Source: Campylobacteraceae bacterium (GTDB lineage Bacteria; Campylobacterota; Campylobacteria; Campylobacterales; Campylobacteraceae). From it: 16,887 nucleotides of DNA. A model generated the notes under the pieces. That model ran no database searches, was not told the origin of the DNA, and saw only the letters and a program-made list of their open reading frames with translations. Both the position numbers and the translations under genes were made by a program. The DNA lies in assembly GCA_031282125.1 (NCBI GenBank), contig JAITEH010000057.1:1-16887 (forward strand), in the 5' to 3' direction. Below, one piece after another: positions 7,099 to 14,280 of this stretch. Each line of letters begins with the position of its first letter. Position 1 is the first letter of the stretch.

Positions 7099-8442
7099 AT
7101 GGCTACAAAAAGAAGTGCGGCTATAATAGGCGCAGGCATTGCAGGTTCAAGCGCGGCTTTAGGGCTTTTGGATGCGGGCTTCAAGGTCACGCTGTACAGC
7201 GACAAAGACCGCAAAACTCTGCTTCACGGTGTACCCGCAACGGGCACGGCGATATATTTCGGAAAGCCTTCGCAGGAAGCGGATGCGCAGATTATAGAAA
7301 ATATATACGGCGAGGATTCGTTCACCGACGGTTTTTCGGTGCGGGCATATAACCCCGACAAAACGCCGCTTTTGACGTTTGATACGGATTTTCGTTATTT
7401 TAGAGCGCAGGGCGTGGATCCGAGATTAAGAGCAGACGATAGAATCAGACGTTTTATCGAACGCGGTGGGACGTTCAAAGTAGAAGATGTTACGATAGAC
7501 ACACTTGATAAGATTGCTAATGAAAATGATTTGACGTTAGTGGCGACGGGAAAAGGCGGACTTATAGACCTTTTTGAGATAGACAAATCGCGCACAGTAT
7601 ATTCCGAGCCTCAGCGGTATCTTTTGACGGTCAATGTCGCGGGATTGCCTTACGATAAAAAGACGTTTGACTACCGCAGTAAAGCGGGTTGGAAGCACAA
7701 TCTTTTCACTGCCAACAATGAGCAAGGAGAGATATTTACGGGCGGCATACTGCACAAAGACATCGGACAAAGCTGGAGTCTTTTGGGTTTTGCGAAGCCA
7801 AACAGCGAGTGGCGTCAGAGATTTGACAAAGCTACGGATTCGGCGTCAAGTTTGCAAATATTTAAAGATATTTTTCATGACTATTTTCCTGAAGATGCGG
7901 CGGAGATAGACAAATTTACGCTAATTGAAAGCGACCCATTTACATGGCTCAAAGGAGCGGTTACGCCGCATGTGCGCAAAGCCGTTGCCTTTACGAAAAG
8001 CAAAAAGCCTGTGGCGGCGCTTGGAGATACGGCTATCATTTTTGATCCGATTGCGGGGCAGGGGGCTCAGAATGTGTCTATCCAAGTTGCGGCGTTTGTG
8101 AAAGCAGCGAAGGAGCATAAGGGCGCTTTTGATGCGGATTGGATTACGCGACAGTTTGACGCTCACTGGGCAAATCACGGATACGGCGCTACGGAAACTA
8201 CAAGACTTTATCTGGAAGACCCGAAGTATGCCGCTCATTCGCAGGCTCTGTTTACTGCGGCGACTGTGCATGAACGAGGCGGCGCGGCGCTGTTTCGCTT
8301 CCAGTCCGAACCGTCGTTGATTTTGGGTTTGCAGACTAAAGAGGCGATTGAAAAATATATAGAAGAAGAGACGGGCGAGCCGTTTAGCGCGCTGGCGAGC
8401 CGCTTCAAGCCTGCTGAAAAATTTACGGCAAGGAGCAAATAA
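7099..8442 (+). CDS. StyA-like FAD-dependent monooxygenase
   Basis: A 447-residue flavoprotein of the styrene/indole monooxygenase (StyA, group E) type. These enzymes take reduced FAD from a partner reductase and transfer one oxygen atom to an alkene or a sulfide. The N-terminal Rossmann motif is GAGIAG (11-16) followed by TLYSDKD, the segment VATGKGG is typical of the second nucleotide-contact strand, and GDTAIIFDPIAGQGAQN (309-325) holds the conserved GD (FAD ribose) and the DP..GQGA isoalloxazine loop of StyA relatives. There is no signal peptide, so it is cytosolic. The start follows GGAGG. No StyB-type reductase lies in the window. StyA enzymes can make chiral sulfoxides, so a role as sulfide or thioether oxygenase ahead of the DmoA-like enzymes fits the context, but this is inference. 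Confidence 0.85.
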   Translation: MATKRSAAIIGAGIAGSSAALGLLDAGFKVTLYSDKDRKTLLHGVPATGTAIYFGKPSQEADAQIIENIYGEDSFTDGFSVRAYNPDKTPLLTFDTDFRYFRAQGVDPRLRADDRIRRFIERGGTFKVEDVTIDTLDKIANENDLTLVATGKGGLIDLFEIDKSRTVYSEPQRYLLTVNVAGLPYDKKTFDYRSKAGWKHNLFTANNEQGEIFTGGILHKDIGQSWSLLGFAKPNSEWRQRFDKATDSASSLQIFKDIFHDYFPEDAAEIDKFTLIESDPFTWLKGAVTPHVRKAVAFTKSKKPVAALGDTAIIFDPIAGQGAQNVSIQVAAFVKAAKEHKGAFDADWITRQFDAHWANHGYGATETTRLYLEDPKYAAHSQALFTAATVHERGGAALFRFQSEPSLILGLQTKEAIEKYIEEETGEPFSALASRFKPAEKFTARSK

Positions 8443-8495
8443 GCTCAATCCTGATTTCGCAAAAATTGCAGACTTATTACAAACGAGGAGGTTAA

Positions 8496-9929
8496 ATGAG
8501 TAAGCAGATTATTTTTAACGCATTTGAGATGAATTGTGTGGGGCATCAATCACCGGGTCTTTGGAAACATCCGAGGGATCGTTCATGGCAGTACAAAGAC
8601 CTTAATTATTGGATAGAGTTGGCGCAAAAGCTGGAACTTGGCTTTTTCAACGCTTTTTTTATTGCCGACGTAATCGGTTATTATGATATTTACGACGGCA
8701 ATGCCCGCGCTGCGATTAAAAGCGGCGCGCAGATTCCCGTTAATGACCCGCTTCAGCTTGCCGCGCCGATAGCTCATGCTACAAAACATATCGGCATCGG
8801 CGTTACGGCTTCGACGACATTTGAGCACCCTTACCCTTTTGCAAGACGTCTGACTTCGGCAGACCACTATACAAACGGACGCGTTGCATGGAATATCGTT
8901 ACTTCATATCTTGACAGCGGCGCACACAATATCGGCTTAAAAGATCTTGGCGAGCATGACGAGCGGTACGAGATAGCGGACGAATATGTAAGAGTTATAT
9001 ATAAACTTCTTGAGGGAAGCTGGGAAGAGGGCGCTGTGGAGCGCAACCGCGAAACAGGCATATTTACCAATCCCGACAAAGTACACAATATCGGACATAA
9101 GGGTAAGTATTTTGAAGTGCCGGGCATTCACATGGGTGAACCTTCGCCGCAGCGAACTCCCGTGCTGTTTCAAGCGGGCGTTTCGCCAAGAGGTCAGCGT
9201 TTTGCCGCACAGCATGCAGAAGCGGCGTTTATATCAGGACCTGAAAAGAGCGGACTAAAAGATATCGTTGCAAATATCCGCAAATATACCAAAGAGTACG
9301 GGCGCGACCCGCATGATGTGGCGGTGTTTGCTATCGCTACGATTATCGTCGATGAGACGGATGAAAAAGCATGGGCAAAATATGAAGAGTACAGCAAATA
9401 TATCGACCGTGACGGCGCGCTTGCGCTGCTTTCGGGCTGGACTGGCGTGGATTTTGCCAAATTCAAATCCACCGACCGCACAAACACGATAGACCTTGGC
9501 GCAGGTTCTACTTTTGTCGATGCATTGACGCACGGCGTTGAGCGCAACTGGACTGTGGACGATGTGGTGCGCTGGGTAGGTATCGGAGGACCGGGACCTG
9601 TGTTCGTAGGATCGGCCAAAACGGTAGCTGACATAGTGCAGGAGTGGATAGCAGAGACCGACATCGACGGACTTAATATAGCTTACGCCGTTTCGCATGA
9701 GACATGGGAAGACGTCATCAAATACCTCATTCCTGAGCTTCAAAAACGAGGCGTGTATCCCACGTCTTACAAAGATGGCACGTTAAGAGAGAAGATATTC
9801 GGCAGACGATATCTGCCTGACAATCATCCTGCCGCCAAATATCGCGATATCGAAAAGGTAAAAAAAGAGGAAGTCAAACAGCAAAGATTTGAAGCTGATT
9901 TGAAAAATCTAACGGCTGTACACCCGTAA
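8496..9929 (+). CDS. FMN-dependent monooxygenase, DmoA-like (paralog 2)
   Basis: A 477-residue enzyme, the longest of the five paralogs. Several positions resemble characterised DmoA (as remembered) more than the other four do: GRVAWNIVTS instead of GRVGWN, PGIHMGEPSPQ, and FQAGVSPRG after the flavin-phosphate motif. It keeps the N-terminal CVGHQSPG. The C-terminus carries the extension QQRFEADLKNLTAVHP, shared only with paralog 3. DNA from this tail into the downstream spacer is nearly identical to the end of paralog 3, so the tail was probably spread by recombination. The start has an excellent GAGGAGG, 53 nt after the StyA-like gene. It is the best candidate in the window for a true dimethylsulfide-type monooxygenase, although the substrate remains unproven. 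Confidence 0.92.
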   Translation: MSKQIIFNAFEMNCVGHQSPGLWKHPRDRSWQYKDLNYWIELAQKLELGFFNAFFIADVIGYYDIYDGNARAAIKSGAQIPVNDPLQLAAPIAHATKHIGIGVTASTTFEHPYPFARRLTSADHYTNGRVAWNIVTSYLDSGAHNIGLKDLGEHDERYEIADEYVRVIYKLLEGSWEEGAVERNRETGIFTNPDKVHNIGHKGKYFEVPGIHMGEPSPQRTPVLFQAGVSPRGQRFAAQHAEAAFISGPEKSGLKDIVANIRKYTKEYGRDPHDVAVFAIATIIVDETDEKAWAKYEEYSKYIDRDGALALLSGWTGVDFAKFKSTDRTNTIDLGAGSTFVDALTHGVERNWTVDDVVRWVGIGGPGPVFVGSAKTVADIVQEWIAETDIDGLNIAYAVSHETWEDVIKYLIPELQKRGVYPTSYKDGTLREKIFGRRYLPDNHPAAKYRDIEKVKKEEVKQQRFEADLKNLTAVHP

Positions 9930-10152
9930 AAGACTTAATGCAGGCGTCAAGTTATATATTTTATGAGGATTAATTTTAGGGTGGCAAGGGGTATTTTTAG
10001 TCTGTTTTAATAAAAAAAGCAAATATAAAACAGCTCAAATTTCAGTAAAACAGGAGATCGCGTAAAGCGTTGCGAGGAGCGGGAATTTTTGGCGTATTTA
10101 AGATTTGAATCGGCTGTATTTAAATACAAAGCAGTTCAAAATAAAACTGTGC

Positions 10153-10179
10153 AAATCTGCTTGTGAGGAGCAGATTTTT
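10153..10179 (+). terminator. Terminator-like hairpin 1, leader A
   Basis: A perfect 9-bp stem, AAATCTGCT (10153-10161) with AGCAGATTT (10169-10177), around the 7-nt loop TGTGAGG. Its 3' arm runs into a stretch of five T residues (10175-10179). The form fits an intrinsic terminator or attenuator, and the element is exactly conserved in leader B (11890-11916). Confidence 0.6.
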
Positions 10180-10196
10180 AGCGCATTTTTAAAAAC

Positions 10197-10223
10197 ATGC
10201 CTGCTGTGAGGAGCGGGCATTTT
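10197..10223 (+). terminator. Terminator-like hairpin 2, leader A
   Basis: ATGCCTGCT (10197-10205) pairs with AGCGGGCAT (10212-10220), with one G-U wobble, around GTGAGG. A further three T residues follow. The loop sequence is almost the same as that of hairpin 1. It ends 8 nt before the ribosome binding site of monooxygenase 3. In leader B the wobble is a standard A-U pair, which keeps the stem. Confidence 0.55.
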
Positions 10224-10239
10224 ACAAAAAGGAGAGTTT

Positions 10240-11664
10240 GTGAGTAAGAAATTTTATTTTAACGCATTTGAGATGAACTGTCCAGTTCATCAATCGCCGG
10301 GACTTTGGGCGCACCCCAAAGATAGAGCGTGGCAGTATAAGGATTTGGAGTATTGGACTGATTTAGCCAAGATTTTGGAAGAGGGAATATTTTCGGCAAT
10401 CTTCATCGCTGATACTATAGGTTATTATGATGTTTATAAAGGCAATGTCTCCCCAGCAATCAAAGAAGCCGTCCAAATACCGCTGAACGACCCTTTGCAG
10501 ATAGCTGCTCCCGTAGCGCAGGCGACAAAACATATCGGTATAGGCGTTACAGCTTCGACGACGTTCGAACACCCTTATACGTTTGCTCGCCGCATTGCCA
10601 CAGCAGACCATTACACAAAAGGACGAGTCGGCTGGAATGTTGTAACTTCTCAGTTTGACAGCGGTGCAAGAAATATCGGCAAGGCAAGACTGCCCGAACA
10701 TGACCTTCGTTATGAGATTGCTGATGAATATCTGGAAGTCATCTACAAACTTCTCGAGGGAAGCTGGGAGGATGACGCAGTGGTGCGCGACCGCGAAAAA
10801 CGTATATTTGCCGACCCCGATAAAGTCCATGAGATAGGACACAAAGGCAAATACTTTGAAGTGCCTGGCATTGGTCTGACCGAGCCTTCGCCACAGCGAA
10901 CCCCCGTGCTGTTTCAAGCCGGAACTTCGGAAACAGGAAAAGAGTTTTCTGCAAAGCATGCAGAGGCTGTATTTATATCGACTTCCAAAAAGCAAGAACT
11001 CAAAGAGTATGTTGCCGATATAAGAAAAAGAGTCGCTGATAACGGCAGAGAGAAAATACTTGTTTTTGCCTTGATAACGATTGTTGTGGATGAAACGGAT
11101 GAAAAAGCGTACTCAAAGCTGGAAGAGTATCAAAGCTATATCTCTACCGAAGGAGCTTTGACGCTTCTTTCTGGTTGGACAGGATTTGATTTGAGTCATT
11201 ATAAGTTGAGCGACTCGGCAGATAATATAAAAATCAATGTCGACGCCAGCTCCTCTTTCGCAAATGCTCTTACACATGACAGCGGCACTATCCAAGATAT
11301 AGCAAAGTGGGTAGGCATCGGGGGTCCTGGACCTGCATTTGTCGGTTCTGCCAAAAAGGTTGCCGACGAGCTTCAAGAGTGGGTAAAAGATACGGATGTG
11401 GACGGATTTAATATCTCTTACGTTGTAGCCCATGAGACTTTTAAAGATATCGTGAAGTATTTGGTGCCTGAACTGCAAAGGCGAGGCGTATATCCGACCT
11501 CTTATAATGAGGGAACGTTAAGAGAGAAACTGTTTGGTTACTCAAAGCTTCCCGACACTCATCCTGCCGCCAAGTATCGCGACATAGAAAAGGTAAAAAA
11601 AGAGGAAGCCAAGCAACAAAGATTTGAAGCTGATTTGAAAAATCTAACGGCTGTACACCCGTAG
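10240..11664 (+). CDS. FMN-dependent monooxygenase, DmoA-like (paralog 3)
   Basis: A 474-residue enzyme that starts at GTG, 5 nt after AAAGGAG; no ATG lies nearby in frame. Residues 3-49 are identical to those of paralog 4, including CPVHQSPG where paralogs 1 and 2 have CVGHQSPG. The barrel motif reads GRVGWNVVTSQFDSG, with QF where paralog 1 has YL; these residues probably face the substrate pocket. EPSPQRTPVLFQAGTSETG is intact. The region NGREKILVF is two residues shorter than the matching NGRDPKKVLVF of paralog 4. It carries the C-terminal extension QQRFEADLKNLTAVHP shared with paralog 2. The gene sits between two copies of a long direct repeat, so it could be lost or amplified by recombination. 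Confidence 0.92.
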   Translation: MSKKFYFNAFEMNCPVHQSPGLWAHPKDRAWQYKDLEYWTDLAKILEEGIFSAIFIADTIGYYDVYKGNVSPAIKEAVQIPLNDPLQIAAPVAQATKHIGIGVTASTTFEHPYTFARRIATADHYTKGRVGWNVVTSQFDSGARNIGKARLPEHDLRYEIADEYLEVIYKLLEGSWEDDAVVRDREKRIFADPDKVHEIGHKGKYFEVPGIGLTEPSPQRTPVLFQAGTSETGKEFSAKHAEAVFISTSKKQELKEYVADIRKRVADNGREKILVFALITIVVDETDEKAYSKLEEYQSYISTEGALTLLSGWTGFDLSHYKLSDSADNIKINVDASSSFANALTHDSGTIQDIAKWVGIGGPGPAFVGSAKKVADELQEWVKDTDVDGFNISYVVAHETFKDIVKYLVPELQRRGVYPTSYNEGTLREKLFGYSKLPDTHPAAKYRDIEKVKKEEAKQQRFEADLKNLTAVHP

Positions 11665-11889
11665 TAAAAGACTTAATGCAGGCGTCAAGTTATATATTTT
11701 ACGAGAATTAATTTTAGGGCGGCAAGGGGTATTTTTAGTCTGTTTTAATGAAAAAAGCAAATATAAAACAGTTCAAATTTCATCAAAACAGGAGATCGCG
11801 TAAAGCGTTGTGGGGGGCGAGGGTTTTGGCGTATTTGAGATTTGAATAGGCTGTATTTAAATACAAAACAGTTCAAAATGAAACTGCGC

Positions 11890-11916
11890 AAATCTGCTTG
11901 TGAGGAGCAGATTTTT
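11890..11916 (+). terminator. Terminator-like hairpin 1, leader B
   Basis: Same stem, loop and T stretch as 10153-10179, with no change: AAATCTGCT, loop TGTGAGG, AGCAGATTT and a run of five T residues. Confidence 0.6.
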
Positions 11917-11936
11917 AATGCAGTTTTAAAAAACAT

Positions 11937-11960
11937 GCCTGCTGTGAGGAGCAGGCTTTT
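11937..11960 (+). terminator. Terminator-like hairpin 2, leader B
   Basis: A perfect 7-bp GC-rich stem, GCCTGCT (11937-11943) with AGCAGGC (11950-11956), around GTGAGG, followed directly by TTTT. It has lost the outer A-T pairs of the leader A version but gains a Watson-Crick pair in place of the wobble. It lies just before the ribosome binding site of paralog 4. Confidence 0.6.
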
Positions 11961-11977
11961 ACAAAAAGGAGTAAATC

Positions 11978-13354
11978 ATGGGAAAAAAGTTTTATTTTAA
12001 CGCATTTGAGATGAACTGTCCAGTTCATCAATCGCCGGGACTTTGGGCGCACCCCAAAGATAGAGCGTGGCAGTATAAGGATTTGGAGTATTGGACGGAT
12101 TTAGCCAAGATTTTGGAAGAGGGATATTTTTTCGCGATTTTTATAGCGGATGTTTTGGGCTATTATGACGTATATAAAAAAGATTGGAGAGTTGCCGTAG
12201 AAAACGGCATACAAATACCAGTAAACGACCCTTTGCAGATAGCTGCTCCCGTAGCGCAGGCGACAAAACATATCGGCATAGGCGTTACATCTTCGACGAC
12301 ATTTGAGCACCCTTATACATTTGCGCGCAGAATCGCCACAGCAGACCACTACACAAAAGGGCGTATAGGCTGGAATGTGGTAACTTCACATTTTGACAGC
12401 GCCGCCAGAAATAACGGAAAAACAAAACTGCCCGAACATAACCTTAGATATGAGATTGCCGACGAATATCTTGAAGTTATCTATAAACTTCTTGAAGGAA
12501 GCTGGGAAGATGACGCTGTAGTGCGCGACCGCGAAAAACGTATATTTGCCGATCCCGATAAAGTCCATGAGATAGGACACAAAGGTAAATACTTTGAAGT
12601 GCCTGGTATCGGTCTGACCGAGCCTTCGCCTCAACGTACGCCTTTTTTATTTCAGGCGGGAACTTCTGAAGCTGGTAGAAATTTTGCCGCAAAACACGCA
12701 GAGGCTGTGTTCGCATCTTCTTTCGAAAAACAAGAACTCAAAGAGTATGTTTCGGATATAAGAAAAAGAGCCGCCGATAACGGACGCGACCCAAAAAAGG
12801 TTCTTGTTTTCGTTCTGATAACGATTGTCGTGGATGAAACGGACGAAAAAGCATACTCAAAGCTGGAAGAGTACCAAAAATACATCTCCGTCGAGGGAGG
12901 TTTGACGCTGCTTTCGGGTTGGACGGGATTTGACTTTAGCAGGACGGATTCGCCTGAAGATATCAAGATAGATTCCGATACAAGCATTGCGTCCACGAAA
13001 CATTTTGCAGATAGAGGCGGAACTACAGAGGATATAGCAAAGTGGGTAGGTATCGGAGGGGCTGGACCTACATTTGTCGGCTCTGCCAAAAAAGTCGCCG
13101 ATGAGCTTCAGGAGTGGGTGGAAGAGACTGATGTGGATGGATTTAATATCTCTTATGTTGTCGCTCATGAGACTTTTAAAGATATCGTGAAGTATTTAGT
13201 GCCTGAACTGCAAAGAAGAGGCGTATATCCGACTTCGTATAACGAAGGAACATTGAGAGAGAAACTGTTTGGTTACTCAAAGCTTCCCGACACTCATCCT
13301 GCGGCTCGTTATCGCGACATCGAAAAAGTCAAAAAAGAGAAGAAATTATCTTAA
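11978..13354 (+). CDS. FMN-dependent monooxygenase, DmoA-like (paralog 4)
   Basis: A 458-residue enzyme, the shortest paralog, and the tandem-duplication partner of paralog 3. The head (CPVHQSPG, residues 3-49) matches paralog 3 exactly, then the two diverge. The barrel motif is GRIGWNVVTSHFDSAARNNG, with HF at the presumed pocket positions (QF in paralog 3, YL in 1, 2 and 5). The flavin-phosphate region reads RTPFLFQAGTSEAG. The variable segment after GWTGFDFSR is shorter than in paralogs 2 and 3. The C-terminus ends KVKKEKKLS and lacks the QQRFEADLKNLTAVHP extension. The ATG follows AAAAAGGAG at 6 nt. It is followed after 20 nt by binding protein 4, so enzyme and transport genes share a transcript here. 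Confidence 0.92.
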   Translation: MGKKFYFNAFEMNCPVHQSPGLWAHPKDRAWQYKDLEYWTDLAKILEEGYFFAIFIADVLGYYDVYKKDWRVAVENGIQIPVNDPLQIAAPVAQATKHIGIGVTSSTTFEHPYTFARRIATADHYTKGRIGWNVVTSHFDSAARNNGKTKLPEHNLRYEIADEYLEVIYKLLEGSWEDDAVVRDREKRIFADPDKVHEIGHKGKYFEVPGIGLTEPSPQRTPFLFQAGTSEAGRNFAAKHAEAVFASSFEKQELKEYVSDIRKRAADNGRDPKKVLVFVLITIVVDETDEKAYSKLEEYQKYISVEGGLTLLSGWTGFDFSRTDSPEDIKIDSDTSIASTKHFADRGGTTEDIAKWVGIGGAGPTFVGSAKKVADELQEWVEETDVDGFNISYVVAHETFKDIVKYLVPELQRRGVYPTSYNEGTLREKLFGYSKLPDTHPAARYRDIEKVKKEKKLS

Positions 13355-13374
13355 ATCAAAAAAAGGAGTTAGAC

Positions 13375-14259
13375 ATGTCAAAAACAGACACAAATTTTCA
13401 AATAAAAAAGAGTAATAGGTTTACATGGGTCATTGCTGTAGTTATTATATTAGTTATAGCAGTCGGTATATTTTTTTACTTTAAATCTCAAAGAACGGGC
13501 GAAGTTGTCTTTGGAGATACTTTAAAAGTTCACTGCTTGCCTGCCATAGCGGGCGAAGAGCATCTTTTGAAATTTATCGCTCAAAATATTGCTCCTGATT
13601 ATGGCTTGAAGATAGAAGCGGTTTTACTGCAAGACTCCATACAGGCAAATTTAGCGGTTGCCGAGGGTCGGTACGCGGCTACTATCCATCAGCATCAATG
13701 GTGGCTAAAGCAGGTTATCGACGCAAACGGTTTTGAACTGACTCCAACTCTGCCCGTGTTCCAGTGGGGTTTTGGCATATACTCCGATAAATATAAAAGC
13801 ATTAAGGAATTGCCGCAAAATGCTATCGTAGCTATACCTATAGACGGCGCAAATCAAGCTCAAGCGTTGTGGCTTTTACAGCGCGAAGGTCTTTTGGTGT
13901 TAAACCCGCAGATAGAGCCAAGAGTCGCCAAAATCCGCGACATCACGGATAATCCGCGCAAGTTTGATTTTAGAGAATTTGACTTGATGACACTGCCGCG
14001 AGTTTTGGATTCGGTTGATGCGGCAGTTGGTTACATAGCAAATTTTGATGCAGGTAAGATACCAAGAGAGAAAGGGATACTCTTCCCTCCCGCTCCCAAG
14101 ACTTTCGCTTCTCAACTTGTCATCGGGACAAAGTATTTAAACGACCCGAAGATAAAAAAGCTTCAAGAGGTATTTAAAGACAAAAGAGTTGAGGAATATC
14201 TAAGAACTACGGATAATCCTCTGGTGCATGGCGTTTTGATGCCTGTATCTAAGGATTGA
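13375..14259 (+). CDS. MetQ/NlpA-family solute-binding protein, membrane-anchored (copy 4)
   Basis: A 294-residue binding protein encoded 9 kb away from the metNI genes. The N-terminus FQIKKSNRFTW leads into a hydrophobic helix (about 18-37) and FKSQRTGE. The only early cysteine (in LKVHCLPAIAGEE) lies well after the helix and has no lipobox context, so anchoring by the helix is expected. It has HQHQWWLKQV, QWGFGIYSDKY, AIPIDGANQAQALWLLQREG and DAAVGYIANFDAG, so it belongs with copies 2 and 3, with more drift than the others (FPPAPKTFASQ, LVHGVLMPVSKD). Codons look somewhat more AT-rich than in copies 1 to 3. It begins 20 nt after monooxygenase 4, with AAAAAGGAG before the ATG. Confidence 0.9.
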   Translation: MSKTDTNFQIKKSNRFTWVIAVVIILVIAVGIFFYFKSQRTGEVVFGDTLKVHCLPAIAGEEHLLKFIAQNIAPDYGLKIEAVLLQDSIQANLAVAEGRYAATIHQHQWWLKQVIDANGFELTPTLPVFQWGFGIYSDKYKSIKELPQNAIVAIPIDGANQAQALWLLQREGLLVLNPQIEPRVAKIRDITDNPRKFDFREFDLMTLPRVLDSVDAAVGYIANFDAGKIPREKGILFPPAPKTFASQLVIGTKYLNDPKIKKLQEVFKDKRVEEYLRTTDNPLVHGVLMPVSKD

Positions 14260-14280
14260 TACTGCAAAAAGGAGGTTAAT

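Larger units (their letters stand above)
9930..10239 (+). promoter_or_regulatory. Structured leader upstream of monooxygenase paralog 3
   Basis: A 310-nt noncoding spacer, AT-rich and highly similar to 11665-11977. It contains three GAGGAGC motifs, at 10074, 10165 and 10208; the last two are loops or loop edges of the hairpins listed separately. An internal imperfect repeat (10021-10040 against 10122-10141, 16 of 20 bases the same) suggests that the leader itself grew by duplication. The second hairpin ends about 8 nt before the AAGGAG of the next gene, so folding could affect both transcription and translation of that gene. No known riboswitch class was recognised. Confidence 0.5.
9882..10386 (+). 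repeat. Long direct repeat, copy A (gene tail, leader, next gene head)
   Basis: Near-identical to 11617-12124. It covers the last 45 coding nt of paralog 2, the whole 310-nt spacer and about 147 nt of the 5' end of paralog 3. The spacing between copies (1735 to 1738 nt) equals one monooxygenase gene plus its leader, so the pair marks a tandem duplication. Differences are scattered substitutions and small indels, including an extra TAG in copy B. Confidence 0.85.
11665..11977 (+). promoter_or_regulatory. Structured leader upstream of monooxygenase paralog 4
   Basis: A 313-nt spacer homologous to 9930-10239. Both terminator-like hairpins are conserved, and the ribosome binding site AAAAAGGAG follows within a few bases of the second one. 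Conservation is uneven: the region around the first motif (11800-11830) has drifted while the two hairpins have not, which hints that the hairpins are the part under selection. Confidence 0.5.
11617..12124 (+). repeat. Long direct repeat, copy B (gene tail, leader, next gene head)
   Basis: The partner of 9882-10386. It includes the tail of paralog 3, its TAG stop followed directly by TAA (a double stop created by an extra TAG relative to copy A), the 313-nt leader, and the 5' end of paralog 4. The first GAGGAGC motif of leader A is degraded here (TGGGGGGCGAGGG near 11811), whereas both hairpins are kept. Confidence 0.85.

Noticed and set aside
9930..10239. Known sulfur riboswitch (SAM class) in the duplicated leader
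   Set aside because: No SAM-I type four-way junction or kink-turn pattern was recognised by eye; only simple hairpins are evident. A covariance-model search is needed to exclude it fully.
10363..10995. 210-codon minus-strand frame opposite monooxygenase 3, and similar long antisense frames opposite all paralogs
   Set aside because: They repeat opposite each conserved gene, have Cys/Arg-rich nonsense translations and no ribosome binding sites; they reflect codon bias of the sense strand.
13540..13545. Cysteine in LKVHCLPAIAG of receptor copy 4 as a lipobox
   Set aside because: It lies about 20 residues after the hydrophobic helix, lacks the L-A/S-G/A-C context, and aligned receptors have other residues there.
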